A stretch of 64,000 nucleotides of DNA from Onstottus_B arcticum. Lineage in GTDB: Bacteria > Acidobacteriota > Blastocatellia > UBA7656. The position numbers were made by a program, and so were the translations under genes. How positions within the stretch are numbered: the first letter of the stretch is position 1; the number at the start of each line of letters is the position of its first letter. The notes below the pieces were generated by a model. It saw only the letters and a list, made by a program, of their open reading frames with translations. It was not told the DNA's origin and searched no databases. Shown piece after piece: positions 9,467 to 18,274 of this stretch. The DNA lies in contig JBBPIE010000015.1 of assembly GCA_038040485.1 (NCBI GenBank), positions 1 to 64,000 on the forward strand, read 5' to 3'.

Positions 9467-10602
9467 AGGATGCCTGAGGGGTTGCAGAGTTGCCGCAGCG
9501 CTGCGGCGGTTGTGGTTTCCAGAGCGCCGACTGAGAATCGCTCCACGATGCGGCGGCGGCAGTCTTCGCGCCGCCGGTCGCCGCGCGCGATCCGGTCCGC
9601 GATACGTGTCAGCGCAAGAGCCAGCGCGGCGTGATCTCCCGGAGGGATGACATCCCCGACGCTGCCCACGACCCATGCTGAATCGCCGACATCGGTGACA
9701 ACCGGGGCAACGCCGCAAGCCATCGCTTCGGCAACCACGTTCGAGAAGCCTTCGCCGTAGCTCGACGCCGACACAATCACATCCAGCGCGTTGTAGACCG
9801 CGCGCATGTCGCTGCGAGCGTCTGCCCAGATGAGGTGTTGCGACAGGCCCATCTCCTGGCTCAGAGCGCGCAGGTGCTTCCGGTATTCCTCCCCACCGTC
9901 GCCGACGCAGACGAAGCGCAGATCGTCGCGTTGCTTGACTAGCGCTGCCGCGGCATTCAGAAAGGTAGGATGGTCTTTCATCGGGTCGAGCCGCCCGACC
10001 AGACCGGCAAGGATTTGGTCATCTGTGATCCGCCATTCATCGCGCAGACGATGGCGCGCCGCCTCGTCGATCCTGAAGCGCTTCACATCAATGCCGTTCG
10101 GGATGACGATCATGCGCGGTTTCGGAAAGCCGTTCAAAGCTGCGTACTCGAGCCCGGCGTGCGAGTTGGCGATGATCAGATCGGCGAAGCGCGCAAGCCG
10201 GCATTCGATGCGGTACGCGACACGCGCCGTCCAGTCGGAACGCCCGGCCGGTATGTTCGAGGCGCGCACGCCCCAGGCCATGCGTGTGGACGGGAACAGC
10301 GGCTTGATTATCGCTGTCAGGATGTTAGGAATGCCGAGATAGCTGTGCAGCACGTCGGGTGTTTGCAGCTTGATGAGCTTAATCAACCGCAGCCCGAAGC
10401 CCAGGACATCCCAGCGACCGTGTTTTTCCAATGAATGAACCGCTACGCCCCCGTCGGTTAGTTCTTTCTGGAGCGGCCCGCCGCCGTAGAAGACGGCCAC
10501 CACGACTTCGTGCCCTTGCTCATGAAGCCCCTTCGCCAACGCGACGAGTTGGCGCTCCGCGCCTCCATAGTTCAGTGATCGAGTGAGCAGCGCGATTTTC
10601 AC
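9463..10602 (-). CDS. Glycosyltransferase family 4 (GT-B fold)
   Basis: 379 residues starting KIALLTRSLNYGGAERQLVA, the standard acceptor-side opening of GT4 enzymes, with LVGRLDPMKDHPTFLNAAAA and SYGEGFSNVVAEAMACGVAP in the donor half (E-x7-E motif). It resembles the broken gene at 14363-15589 residue for residue over long stretches (for example LTRxLNYGGAERQLVxLAKG), indicating a local duplication. It is 5 bases downstream of a methyltransferase gene and couples by GTGA overlap to the next gene. It should transfer one sugar of the repeat unit; the donor is unknown. Confidence 0.9.
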   Translation of the reverse strand: MKIALLTRSLNYGGAERQLVALAKGLHEQGHEVVVAVFYGGGPLQKELTDGGVAVHSLEKHGRWDVLGFGLRLIKLIKLQTPDVLHSYLGIPNILTAIIKPLFPSTRMAWGVRASNIPAGRSDWTARVAYRIECRLARFADLIIANSHAGLEYAALNGFPKPRMIVIPNGIDVKRFRIDEAARHRLRDEWRITDDQILAGLVGRLDPMKDHPTFLNAAAALVKQRDDLRFVCVGDGGEEYRKHLRALSQEMGLSQHLIWADARSDMRAVYNALDVIVSASSYGEGFSNVVAEAMACGVAPVVTDVGDSAWVVGSVGDVIPPGDHAALALALTRIADRIARGDRRREDCRRRIVERFSVGALETTTAAALRQLCNPSGIL

Positions 10603-10607
10603 TTCAA

Positions 10608-11414
10608 CTATCTCCTGCCTCTTCTGAACACAAACTCATTGCAGCCGTGCCTGCGGCCGCAGGTTTTCACTCGATCGAGCGTGAACCCCCTCGCGACATA
10701 GAAGCCGGCGATATGCTCCGGCCTTGCCACCTCGAAAGGATAGCCGCCAAGCCAGTCGAGCATGTCGTGCCAGACCGACATCCCGCGGTCCAACTTCCCC
10801 CGCCCTGTCACGGTTCTCAGCGCCACACGCAAGACAACCAGATAAGGGAAGTGGGCTAGAATCATCGCGTAGCGGAAGAACGCATCGCGGTTGTAGATCT
10901 TCTTCACAGCCTTCCAATATGAGCTGATCCATCGTTGATCATTGTAGATCGCTATAAACAACGTCCCTCCTGGCGCGACGGCGAGACTCGCATTTTCCAG
11001 CGCCTTCCACATCTCGCCCGTGTGATGCAACACGCCCCAGGAATAGACGGTATCGAATTGACCTAGAGACTCGACGTATCCGCGATCCAGTACGGATCCG
11101 GTTTGAATCGTCCACAACGGATCTCCGTCAAAGTAGCGGCGTTTGAAATACGCCGCGCAGGCAACCGATCCCGGATCATAGTCGAATGAATAAACGCGGG
11201 CGCCGAGCCGTTTAGCGGCAAGGCTAAAGAGTCCGCTTCCTGATCCGATGTCGAGAAACTTTGTTCCACTGAGATCGTCGCTGCCCAGCATCTGCTTGAG
11301 TGAGTTCTCAGCCTGCAGCAATCGCTCGTCGGTGAACCCTCGCAGGAAGTGTTTCCAGTTCTCGCCAAACTGAAATCGCTCACCGAGCAATACTTCTTGA
11401 TGAAACTGGCTCAT
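10608..11414 (-). CDS. Class I SAM-dependent methyltransferase
   Basis: 268 residues. Motif I is TKFLDIGSGSGLFSLAAKRL near residues 50-70, followed by VYSFDYDPGSVACA, where the acidic residue would bind the ribose, and VYSWGVLHHTGEMWKALENA, typical of Methyltransf_23/25 proteins. It is cytoplasmic. It starts inside the end of the upstream glycosyltransferase (35-nt overlap) and ends 5 bases before the next one, so it is co-transcribed with them and likely methylates a sugar or a lipid carrier intermediate. The exact acceptor is unknown. Confidence 0.88.
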   Translation of the reverse strand: MSQFHQEVLLGERFQFGENWKHFLRGFTDERLLQAENSLKQMLGSDDLSGTKFLDIGSGSGLFSLAAKRLGARVYSFDYDPGSVACAAYFKRRYFDGDPLWTIQTGSVLDRGYVESLGQFDTVYSWGVLHHTGEMWKALENASLAVAPGGTLFIAIYNDQRWISSYWKAVKKIYNRDAFFRYAMILAHFPYLVVLRVALRTVTGRGKLDRGMSVWHDMLDWLGGYPFEVARPEHIAGFYVARGFTLDRVKTCGRRHGCNEFVFRRGRR

Positions 11415-12522
11415 AGCTCTTGTTATCGATTGCTGTTACGCCCAGGATTGTTTCCCACAAGCGCAGAACTCCCGGCAAGTCGAACCGCGTCGTGACTTCG
11501 GTGGCGCGCATGGCCAGCCGCTTGCGCTCGAGTTCATTGCTCATTAATTGATCCATCGACGTGGCGAGCGCGCCGACGCTTTCAGGCGGAACCAATAAAC
11601 CGTCAACGCCGTTGCGTATGATCTCGCGCGGTCCGCTCGGACAATCGGTGCTGATCGCGGCTACACCGGTAGCCATCGCTTCGCACAACGCGTTGGGAAA
11701 TCCCTCGTAGCGCGAGGACATCACAAACAGATCAGCATCATTGAGATACGCCTGCGTGTTCTTGACGCGGCCAGGCAGCAGCACTCGGTCTGTCAATCCA
11801 AGCGTGTTGCGCAAGCGCTCCATTTCGCTAAATAGCGGCCCGTCTCCAAGAATCGCCAACCGCCACTCGGGATGCGCATCCTTCACTTGCGCAAAGGCTT
11901 GCAGCAGCAAGTCGAAACCCTTGGCCTCAACCATCCGCCCCATCGCCAGTACCAGCGGGCGATAAGACGCACGGATCGCCGTGCCGGCATTTTCCACCGG
12001 AGCCAGAACCGGATTCGGGATGATGCAGGTGCGCGATTGCACGCGTGGCGAAAAGTAGTTGAACGCACCTGTAGATTGCACAACAAGAGCGTCGGCATGC
12101 GGATACGTCAGCCGGCGCAGCAGGGACCAGATCGGACCGGAATCGTTCATCTTAGGGTCGCTGCGCCCAGCGACGACGACGCGCACGCCGAGACTGCGGG
12201 TCGCGAGAAGCGTCAGGACATTCGTGTTGTCCATAAAACTCAGAACGGCGTCGGGATGGCTGGCACGAATCGCCTGACGCAGCCTGTAAACCCGGTGAAG
12301 GTTCTTGGCAGCTGCTGCAAACTTGTTTGTCGAATGGCCGGCGATGTTGAGCGAAATGTGATCGACGCGCGAATCAAGCTCGTAAAACAACGGCATGGCG
12401 CTGTCGGCAAAAGTCAGCAGGGTAACTTGCAACGAGGCCGCAGCCCACGAGTTGGCCAGAGTCGTCATCACGCGTTCCGCGCCGCCGCCTTGCAGCGAAT
12501 GGATTACCAGGGTTAGTCGCAT
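11380..12522 (-). CDS. Glycosyltransferase family 4 (GT-B fold)
   Basis: About 380 residues. The start at 12522 gives MRLTLVIHSLQGGGAERVM, the expected beginning of a GT4 acceptor domain; an ATG 27 bases upstream is possible. The donor half shows LAMGRMVEAKGFDLLLQAFA and SSRYEGFPNALCEAMATGVA with the conserved E-x7-E. This looks like the PglJ/WbbL-like branch and differs from the three more similar GT4 paralogues in the locus. The end overlaps the next methyltransferase by 35 nt. It is preceded by a cluster of palindromic repeats, which probably separates two transcription or mRNA units. Confidence 0.9.
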   Translation of the reverse strand: MRLTLVIHSLQGGGAERVMTTLANSWAAASLQVTLLTFADSAMPLFYELDSRVDHISLNIAGHSTNKFAAAAKNLHRVYRLRQAIRASHPDAVLSFMDNTNVLTLLATRSLGVRVVVAGRSDPKMNDSGPIWSLLRRLTYPHADALVVQSTGAFNYFSPRVQSRTCIIPNPVLAPVENAGTAIRASYRPLVLAMGRMVEAKGFDLLLQAFAQVKDAHPEWRLAILGDGPLFSEMERLRNTLGLTDRVLLPGRVKNTQAYLNDADLFVMSSRYEGFPNALCEAMATGVAAISTDCPSGPREIIRNGVDGLLVPPESVGALATSMDQLMSNELERKRLAMRATEVTTRFDLPGVLRLWETILGVTAIDNKSYEPVSSRSIAR

Positions 12523-12539
12523 AACTTGGTCAGGTGCAA

Positions 12540-12880
12540 TCCCAGCCACGGAGTGCTGGATTGTTCATCTGCGACACGGGAAACTGGGCGGCGGTCCGAA
12601 ATCCCACCAACGCAGTTGGTGGATTGTTCATACTCTGCCTACACGGAGCACTGGGGCGGTCCGAAAATCCCACCAACGCAGTTGGTGGATTGTTCATACT
12701 CAGCCTACAGGACGAGGCGCCGCTGCCCTCCTGATCCCAAAGAGAGAGCAGGTTGTGGCTGCAGGCTAGATATGAACAATCCACCAACTGCGTTGGTGGG
12801 ATTACGGAAGGACATGCGGACCGTTGCGTGTAGGCTGCGTATGAACGATCCACCAACTGGGTTGGTGGGATTACACGGAA
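12540..12880. repeat. REP-like palindrome cluster (two direct plus two inverted units)
   Basis: Four copies of an 8-bp stem, 3-nt loop palindrome (CCACCAAC/GTTGGTGG) lie at 12604-12622, 12670-12688, 12781-12799 and 12850-12868. The first two are followed by GATTGTTCATACTC and CTACA; the last two are the same unit inverted, preceded by TAGATATGAACAAT or TGCGTATGAACGAT. A fifth degraded copy is at about 12540-12575. This fills the whole gap between the flippase and the glycosyltransferase gene. The layout matches REP doublets (BIME-like). No gene is supported here; the reading frames across it are repeat artefacts. Confidence 0.9.
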
Positions 12881-12912
12881 TCGGGTGGGCGAGACGCTTG
12901 CGCTCCCAGCCA

Positions 12913-14298
12913 TCAAGGTCTCGCCCCGGCGCGCTTCAACACACGGAGAGTCATCAACACGAGAAAAGTGAATGACCCGCTGTAGACCAACGTGGTCGAC
13001 AACGCGATACCGGCGACACCCAGCCATCGCATCAACACGTAGTCAAGCGCTATGTTGAGCACGAAGCTGATGACCGTGCCCCACATCAGGATTCGATTCG
13101 CCTTTAGTGCCGACAGCAGTCGCACGAAAAGCATGCCCGCCAGATAGACCGGCAATTGCAAGATGTAGAGCCGCTGCACTTCCGCAACCTGCAAGGTATC
13201 AACAGGCGTGAACGCGCCACGCTCGAACAGCAACTGTATGATCGGCTTCGACAGCAACACGAAAACAATGGTTGCGGCGGCGCTCGCCAGCAGCACAAGC
13301 CGCGTATAGACCTTCAGCGAATAACGAATGCCTGGCCAGTCGCGCGCCGCCACCATACGCGAGAAGTGCGGCAGCATCGCCGTGCTCACGGCCATCGAGC
13401 CGATGCCTGCGATGGCCGCAGAGGTCTTGTTGCCGTAGTTCAGCACCGCGACGCTGCCCGCTCCGAGTGCCGCCGCCATCGCTTGATCCACCATCATCGT
13501 GCCGCTCATCAATGAACCGGCGGCAATCATTGGCGCATACTGCCGTGCCACCTGGCGCATTGCCGGGCTGAAGCCGTGCCAGCGCGGCACAACCGAAATG
13601 CCCTGCCGCCGCAATGCGACAACCAGTATCGCGCCTTCGAGCACTGCGCCAACAAGTTGCGCGATGGCTGCCGAGCGAATGCCCCAGCGGTTGCCGGGAC
13701 TAGTAAGCACCAGGATCATCGCGATAGGAGTCAGCACCGGGGCAATGGCCGCAAGCACGAAGCGCTCGCCGGCGATAAGCACAGCGGCCCACGTCACGAA
13801 CAGACCGCTCACGGGTAACACTGGCAGCAGCAGGAAAAACAAGCGCTCGGTCAACGCAAGCTTCTCCGGGCTGAAACCCGAGCCGAGCAACGGCAAGACA
13901 AACGGCGCGGCTACCGCCATCATGAGTGCCGCAACAATCAGCAGTGCAATCGTCCAGACGGTCACCGACCCAAACAGACGTTGCGCGGCGGCGCCGCCGT
14001 CGCGGTCGCGCACCTCGATGTAAGTTGGTATCAGCGCGGCGTTGAACGACCCGGCCACAATGTTCATCACAACCGACGGCAGGAGAAAGGCAATGAGAAA
14101 AGCGTCGAGTTCGTCGCTTGCGCCGAAGCGATGCGCGAACGCTACCTCCTTCAATGTCGCCGCGAGCTTGACGATGACGCTTAGCGCGCCAACCGTCAGC
14201 ATCGCTTTAAAGATTCGGCGATTGGTGCTGCCTCCTTCGAGTACGCTGAGGTATCCAGCCCGTGCAAGATTGGTGGCTTTGATCGTCAGAGTTGACAT
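12913..14298 (-). CDS. MurJ/MviN-type flippase (probable polysaccharide Wzx role)
   Basis: About 460 residues with 12-14 predicted membrane helices. N-terminal FKAMLTVGALSVIVKLAATL and KEVAFAHRFGASDELDAF match the opening of MviN/MurJ proteins, and APVLTPIAMILVL and QVARQYAPMIAAGSLMSGTM fit the middle of the family. I take the Met at 14298 (MSTLTIKATNL); a Met at 14352 would add 18 basic residues. MurJ moves lipid II across the inner membrane; a copy inside an exopolysaccharide locus most likely flips the undecaprenyl-linked repeat unit. Whether the organism has another MurJ elsewhere is not visible, so the housekeeping role stays open. Confidence 0.85.
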   Translation of the reverse strand: MSTLTIKATNLARAGYLSVLEGGSTNRRIFKAMLTVGALSVIVKLAATLKEVAFAHRFGASDELDAFLIAFLLPSVVMNIVAGSFNAALIPTYIEVRDRDGGAAAQRLFGSVTVWTIALLIVAALMMAVAAPFVLPLLGSGFSPEKLALTERLFFLLLPVLPVSGLFVTWAAVLIAGERFVLAAIAPVLTPIAMILVLTSPGNRWGIRSAAIAQLVGAVLEGAILVVALRRQGISVVPRWHGFSPAMRQVARQYAPMIAAGSLMSGTMMVDQAMAAALGAGSVAVLNYGNKTSAAIAGIGSMAVSTAMLPHFSRMVAARDWPGIRYSLKVYTRLVLLASAAATIVFVLLSKPIIQLLFERGAFTPVDTLQVAEVQRLYILQLPVYLAGMLFVRLLSALKANRILMWGTVISFVLNIALDYVLMRWLGVAGIALSTTLVYSGSFTFLVLMTLRVLKRAGARP

Positions 14299-14362
14299 CG
14301 TCTTCTGTTGAGCTTTCGCCTTCAGGATGGGCGGGCGATTGCGCGAAGGCATGACCTCACGG

Positions 14363-15589
14363 TCACATGACTCTCGACTGTCTGCTCACAGCAGCCACGG
14401 CTGCTCCGGTGTTTGCCACAAGCGCGGTTACTGAAAACATTTCGACGATGCGACGGCGGGTCTCTTCGTTCTTGTAGCACCCGGCGTCGATCCGTTGCAG
14501 CGCAAACTCTATCGCAGCTTCGAGCGCCGGGGCATTGTTCGGCGGCGCAACCTCAGCCATCTCTCCGGCTATTCAGGCCGAGTCACCAACGTCTGTCACC
14601 ACACAAGGCACGCCGCAAGCCATCGCTTCGCCGATAACGTTGGGAGACCCTTCTCGGTACGAAGAGGATACGTTGATGTCGAGCGCGCTGTACACAACGG
14701 GCATGTCTCTTCGCGCGCGCGCCCATACGATTCGTTTGCCCAGGCCAAGTCGCTCGCTTTTCTCTTCAAGCTCCTGTCGATAGGCGAGTGGACCGTCGCC
14801 TACGCAGACAAAGCGCAGGTCGTCGTGCCGCCGCGCCAGCGCCGCTGCGGCCTCGAGAAAAACCGGATGACCCTTCATCGGATCCAGCCGGCCGACGAGC
14901 CCGATCAATTTCTCGCCACTGTTGATGCGCCACGCAACTCGTAGCTCTCGACGGCCCTCTTCATCGGCCTTGAAATACTCGGTGTCTATTCCATTGGGCA
15001 CGAAGATCATCTTCTCCCTCGGGAAGCCGCGAGTGCAGGCGTGGGCGAGTCCCGCGTGCGAGTTGACTATGATCAAGTCAGCAAACCTCGCAAGCATGCA
15101 CTGCCCGCGATGGATGATCCGCTCAAGACAGTCGAATCGATTGAGGTCCAGATCCGAATCTCGCATTCCCCAGACGGCGCGCGTCCGCGGGAATGAGAGC
15201 CTGAGCAGCAAGGCGAGTATGTTTGGAAGAATGAAATATCCGCTTACGACATCCGGTTGTTCCTCCCGAATCAACTTGACTAGCCGCGAGAGAAACCCGA
15301 GCGAGCCCCAACGACCGCTCTTATCCAGGACCACCACCGGTACACCTGCCCTTCGCAGATCGGGTTCCATCTCGCCTCCCCGATGGAACACGGCAACGAC
15401 GACTCGATCTCCGCGGTTGTGCAGGCCCTTCGCGAGCGTTACAAGCTGTCGCTCTGCACCGCCATAGTTCAGAACACGAGTCAGGAAGACAAACTTCAGT
15501 GACGAGCGCTCGTGAGGACGTGGCTGATCTCGAGCGACTGCGATGCCGGGGTCTGGCGGTCCGGGCCGCGTGCGGTTCTTGTTCTTCAT
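14363..15589 (-). pseudogene. Glycosyltransferase family 4 interrupted by one in-frame TGA
   Basis: The frame runs from 15589 (MKNKNRTRPG) through a full acceptor half (VFLTRVLNYGGAERQLVTLA) and most of the donor half (SYREGSPNVIGEAMACGVPC) to VVTDVGDSA, then meets TGA at 14573-14575 and continues in the same frame as IAGEMAEVAPPNNAPALEAA to a stop at 14363. Paralogues at 9463 and 7008 read GDSAWVVG and GDSAFVIG here, so the TGA replaces a Trp codon (TGG to TGA). A longer start at 15682 would translate the adjacent repeat and is rejected. It could be a true nonsense mutation, a phase-variable state or a sequencing error. The truncated protein would lack the last helices of the GT-B domain, so it is probably inactive. 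Confidence 0.8.
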
Positions 15590-15628
15590 CTTGCTCTCGC
15601 GATTCGCGCCTAGCAGGCTGCTGAAAAA

Positions 15629-15747
15629 GTTCGTAGTCCCTCCTTCAGGCGGAGTTCTGACGCGAATTGTCTTTGAGACCATGAGAAACGGAGCGACTTA
15701 CGAAGTCATGGGAGTTCGAGATTCCGCCTGAAGGCGGGACTACGAAC
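15629..15747. mobile_element. MITE-like element with ~28-bp terminal inverted repeats
   Basis: A 119-bp element whose ends GTTCGTAGTCCC-TCC-TTCAGG (15629 onward) and the matching reverse complement ending at 15747 agree over about 25 of 29 positions. Each arm itself contains a small palindrome (CCGCC-TTCA-GGCGG). The inside has no coding potential. It sits exactly between the tyrosine kinase and the broken glycosyltransferase, and its right arm supplies the TAG stop and last codons of the kinase gene. No clear target-site duplication was found, so it may be a paired REP rather than a true transposon derivative. Confidence 0.7.
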
Positions 15748-18166
15748 CTGACTCTTCTCCATCCTTGTACGAGTACTGCGAGTAGTAGTAATTATCGTAG
15801 CCTTCTTTGGACAGGTTGATGTTGTTAAGCACCACTCCAAAGATTTTTGCGCCCACGCTCTCCAGTTCCTGTCTGCCTCGGCGCACAACATCGCGGGTGC
15901 TCCGGCCTCCGTGCACTACAAGAATCACACCGTCAACCATTCTCGACAGGATCACAGCGTCGGTTACGTTGATGATTGGCGGAGCGTCTATAAGGATGTG
16001 ATCGTAACGTTGTGCGAGCGAGGCAAGCATGTTCTTCATCTTGTCGGAGCTGATCAACTCGGCTGGGTTTGGAGGGATCGGGCCACAAGCAAGAAGCGAG
16101 ATGTTGGCAATCGGCAACTCTTGAATGAGTCCTTCCAGTTCGACTTCGCGCGACAGGTAGGTTGACAAGCCACGAGCGTGATTGGCGCCGAGCACTTTGT
16201 GGGTTGCGGGTTTGCGAAGGTCGCAGTCGATGATCAGCACCTTCGCTCCAAGCTGGGCAAGCGACATTGCCGTGTTGACCACCGTCGTAGTCTTGCCTTC
16301 GGATGGCTGGCTGCTGGTCACCAGGATTGTCTTCGGCGGACTCCCCGCAGCCGAAAGCAGGACCGACGTCCTGAGGGCTCGATAGGCTTCTGCCGCGGTG
16401 GAGCGACTGTCTAGTAGCAGGAGACCGCTCGGATTGAAAAGCTCCCCATCCTTGTCGGCTCCCCGCGCGTGGCTCGCGCGAAGGCCGGTTATTAGCTTGT
16501 TTCTGCGCTTCGAAAGTTTGCGTGATGCTGCGGCTGCTATGACTGGAATGACTCCGAGCGCCGGCAACTGCACGTACCGTCCCACGTCCTCGACGGTCTT
16601 GATGGTGTTGTCGAGGTACTCGAGAAAGAAGACAAGACCCACGCTCGCCATCAGGCTGGCCGTGAATCCCAGCAATATCATCAGAGCCCGCTTCGGTCCC
16701 ACGGGCTTTTTCGGAATAGTCGCGCGCTCTATGACTTTGATGTTGTTGTGCTGCTCGGCGACCTGGGCCTTCGCCTGGTTGGTCTTTTGCAAGAAGTCCG
16801 TGTAAAGCGAGCGCGACGTGTCCACATCCTGTTTGAGTATGTTGTACTGGATGGCTGCCTGGTTCTCTTGAACGGCTTCGCCCTTGGTTGCGACCAGCGC
16901 CACTTTGAAAGAGCGCTCGTCCTGAAGCGACCGCTCGTATTCGATGCGCAGCTTGGCTTCGAGAGCCTTGCGGCTGACGTTTATCTGGGCTTGCACCGCG
17001 GCGATCTGCTGCTGAACTTCGGCGGCCTTTGGATTCTTTGGCGAGTACTTGACGCTGAGCTGCGCCGCCGAGAGCTGAAGCTCGTTGAGCTGTTTGCGAA
17101 GCTCCACCAATTTTGGATCGGTGAACGCCTCCGGCAGGTCAGCGATTCGGCCGGATTGCAGCTCCTCGTAAAGCGTCTGCTTGAGCATGCGATCCGTCTC
17201 GGCGCGCAACGCCTGCTCGTGCAGTCGCACAAGCTTCTCGGTCGTCAGCGTCATGCCGTCACGCTTGTTGTCGTTGAGCGAGAATATGTTGTTCGCGCGC
17301 GTATAATTCGCTAGCGCTTGCTCGGTCTGCTCCACTTTGGCTTTGAGCTCGCGCGTCGAGCTGTCCAACCAGCCGGCGGTATTGGCGAACTTCGCAGTCT
17401 TGTTCTGAAAGTTCCGCTGCATGAAGTTGCGCGCGACGCCGTTGGCTACCGCCGCAACAATCCCCGGGCTCGTATGCGTGAATGAAACCCTCAGCGCCCG
17501 GGTGTCCCGCACAGGCTCGACGACCAGGTTTGCTTCGAGCGCCTCCACACACGGCGCAAGTCTCGCGATCTCTTCCGCCGATCGAACGGGCTCGTCGTAC
17601 GTCGTCTGGCCGGCGATTTCGTCGGGTTCCGCCGTTTCTTCGTCGCTCTTGTTGCCGGTTATGGCGGTAACCAGTCGCGAGAGAATCCCCTTGCCGTCGC
17701 CCGAGAGAAACTTTGGATTCTGGTCAAGCTTCAAGTCGGCCACCACGTCTTCGTGCAATTCGCGGCTGTTGAGCATTAGCATCTTTGTCTTGATGTTGAC
17801 CTGGTAGAACGGATCTGAGTCGTCGCCTACCACCAGGTCGCGAGACCTCACCAGCGTCGTGCTCTCCTTGCCAACTTCAATGATCGTCGACGCCTGATAA
17901 ATCGGTTTGATCCGGAACATCTCCACTGTGACCAAACTGGTGACCATCAGTACGATCGACAGGATCAACCACTTCCGCCGCCGGATCGTGCGCCACATCC
18001 GGCGCACGTTGGCTTTTTCCTCGTCGCCGTAGCCATAACCGTAGGTGGACGGCGGGTAGCTCCTGTAGCTCGCGAATCTGTGATCGCGCCCCTCGAGACC
18101 GGCTGGCTCTGGCCCAGTCACCTCTTGTGCTGGAAGTTTTTCCAGATCGAATCTTTCACCTGACAT
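15740..18166 (-). CDS. Polysaccharide co-polymerase / BY-type tyrosine autokinase (Wzc-like)
   Basis: 808 residues. An N-terminal Wzz domain has a first membrane segment (KWLILSIVLMVTSLVTVEMF, about residue 65), a long periplasmic coiled coil (about 250-450) and a second membrane segment near residue 495 (LMILLGFTASLMASVGLVFF). The cytoplasmic kinase has Walker A SSQPSEGKTTTVVN near 620, Walker A' VLIIDCDLRKP and Walker B HILIDAPPIINVTDA, then a tyrosine-rich tail (YDNYYYSQYSY), the usual autophosphorylation cluster. Such proteins control chain length and export by cycling phosphorylation together with Wza. The last codons come from a flanking repeat, but the tyrosine cluster is intact. No cognate low-molecular-weight phosphatase gene is seen nearby. 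Confidence 0.93.
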   Translation of the reverse strand: MSGERFDLEKLPAQEVTGPEPAGLEGRDHRFASYRSYPPSTYGYGYGDEEKANVRRMWRTIRRRKWLILSIVLMVTSLVTVEMFRIKPIYQASTIIEVGKESTTLVRSRDLVVGDDSDPFYQVNIKTKMLMLNSRELHEDVVADLKLDQNPKFLSGDGKGILSRLVTAITGNKSDEETAEPDEIAGQTTYDEPVRSAEEIARLAPCVEALEANLVVEPVRDTRALRVSFTHTSPGIVAAVANGVARNFMQRNFQNKTAKFANTAGWLDSSTRELKAKVEQTEQALANYTRANNIFSLNDNKRDGMTLTTEKLVRLHEQALRAETDRMLKQTLYEELQSGRIADLPEAFTDPKLVELRKQLNELQLSAAQLSVKYSPKNPKAAEVQQQIAAVQAQINVSRKALEAKLRIEYERSLQDERSFKVALVATKGEAVQENQAAIQYNILKQDVDTSRSLYTDFLQKTNQAKAQVAEQHNNIKVIERATIPKKPVGPKRALMILLGFTASLMASVGLVFFLEYLDNTIKTVEDVGRYVQLPALGVIPVIAAAASRKLSKRRNKLITGLRASHARGADKDGELFNPSGLLLLDSRSTAAEAYRALRTSVLLSAAGSPPKTILVTSSQPSEGKTTTVVNTAMSLAQLGAKVLIIDCDLRKPATHKVLGANHARGLSTYLSREVELEGLIQELPIANISLLACGPIPPNPAELISSDKMKNMLASLAQRYDHILIDAPPIINVTDAVILSRMVDGVILVVHGGRSTRDVVRRGRQELESVGAKIFGVVLNNINLSKEGYDNYYYSQYSYKDGEESGS

Positions 18167-18188
18167 TCGTCTCTGTCCTTTTTCCCTC

Positions 18189-18266
18189 GGGAGCGCGGAC
18201 GGTCGGGCCCGGCAGCGTTGAAGCCTGAAAACTTCAAGCTTCAGACGGGCTGGATGCCGCGCTCCC
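18189..18266. repeat. Nested inverted repeat between export gene and kinase gene
   Basis: Arms GGGAGCGCGG (18189-18198) and CCGCGCTCCC (18257-18266) are perfect inverted repeats, and an inner TTGAAG/CTTCAA pair surrounds an 8-base loop. It fills most of the 108-base gap between two genes of the same operon. The outer arms resemble the family seen at 2253-2339. It could be a processing or attenuation hairpin. Confidence 0.6.
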
Positions 18267-18274
18267 AGAGAGCT

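Noticed and set aside
12526..12975. Frames across the repeat cluster giving NPPTALVG-type peptides
   Set aside because: They are translations of the REP-like palindromes and do not continue into any protein.
14573..14575. TGA as recoded Trp or selenocysteine
   Set aside because: Other genes in the window end normally at TGA, no SECIS-like hairpin is evident, and paralogues have Trp or Phe, not Cys, at the site. A nonsense mutation or sequencing error is simpler.
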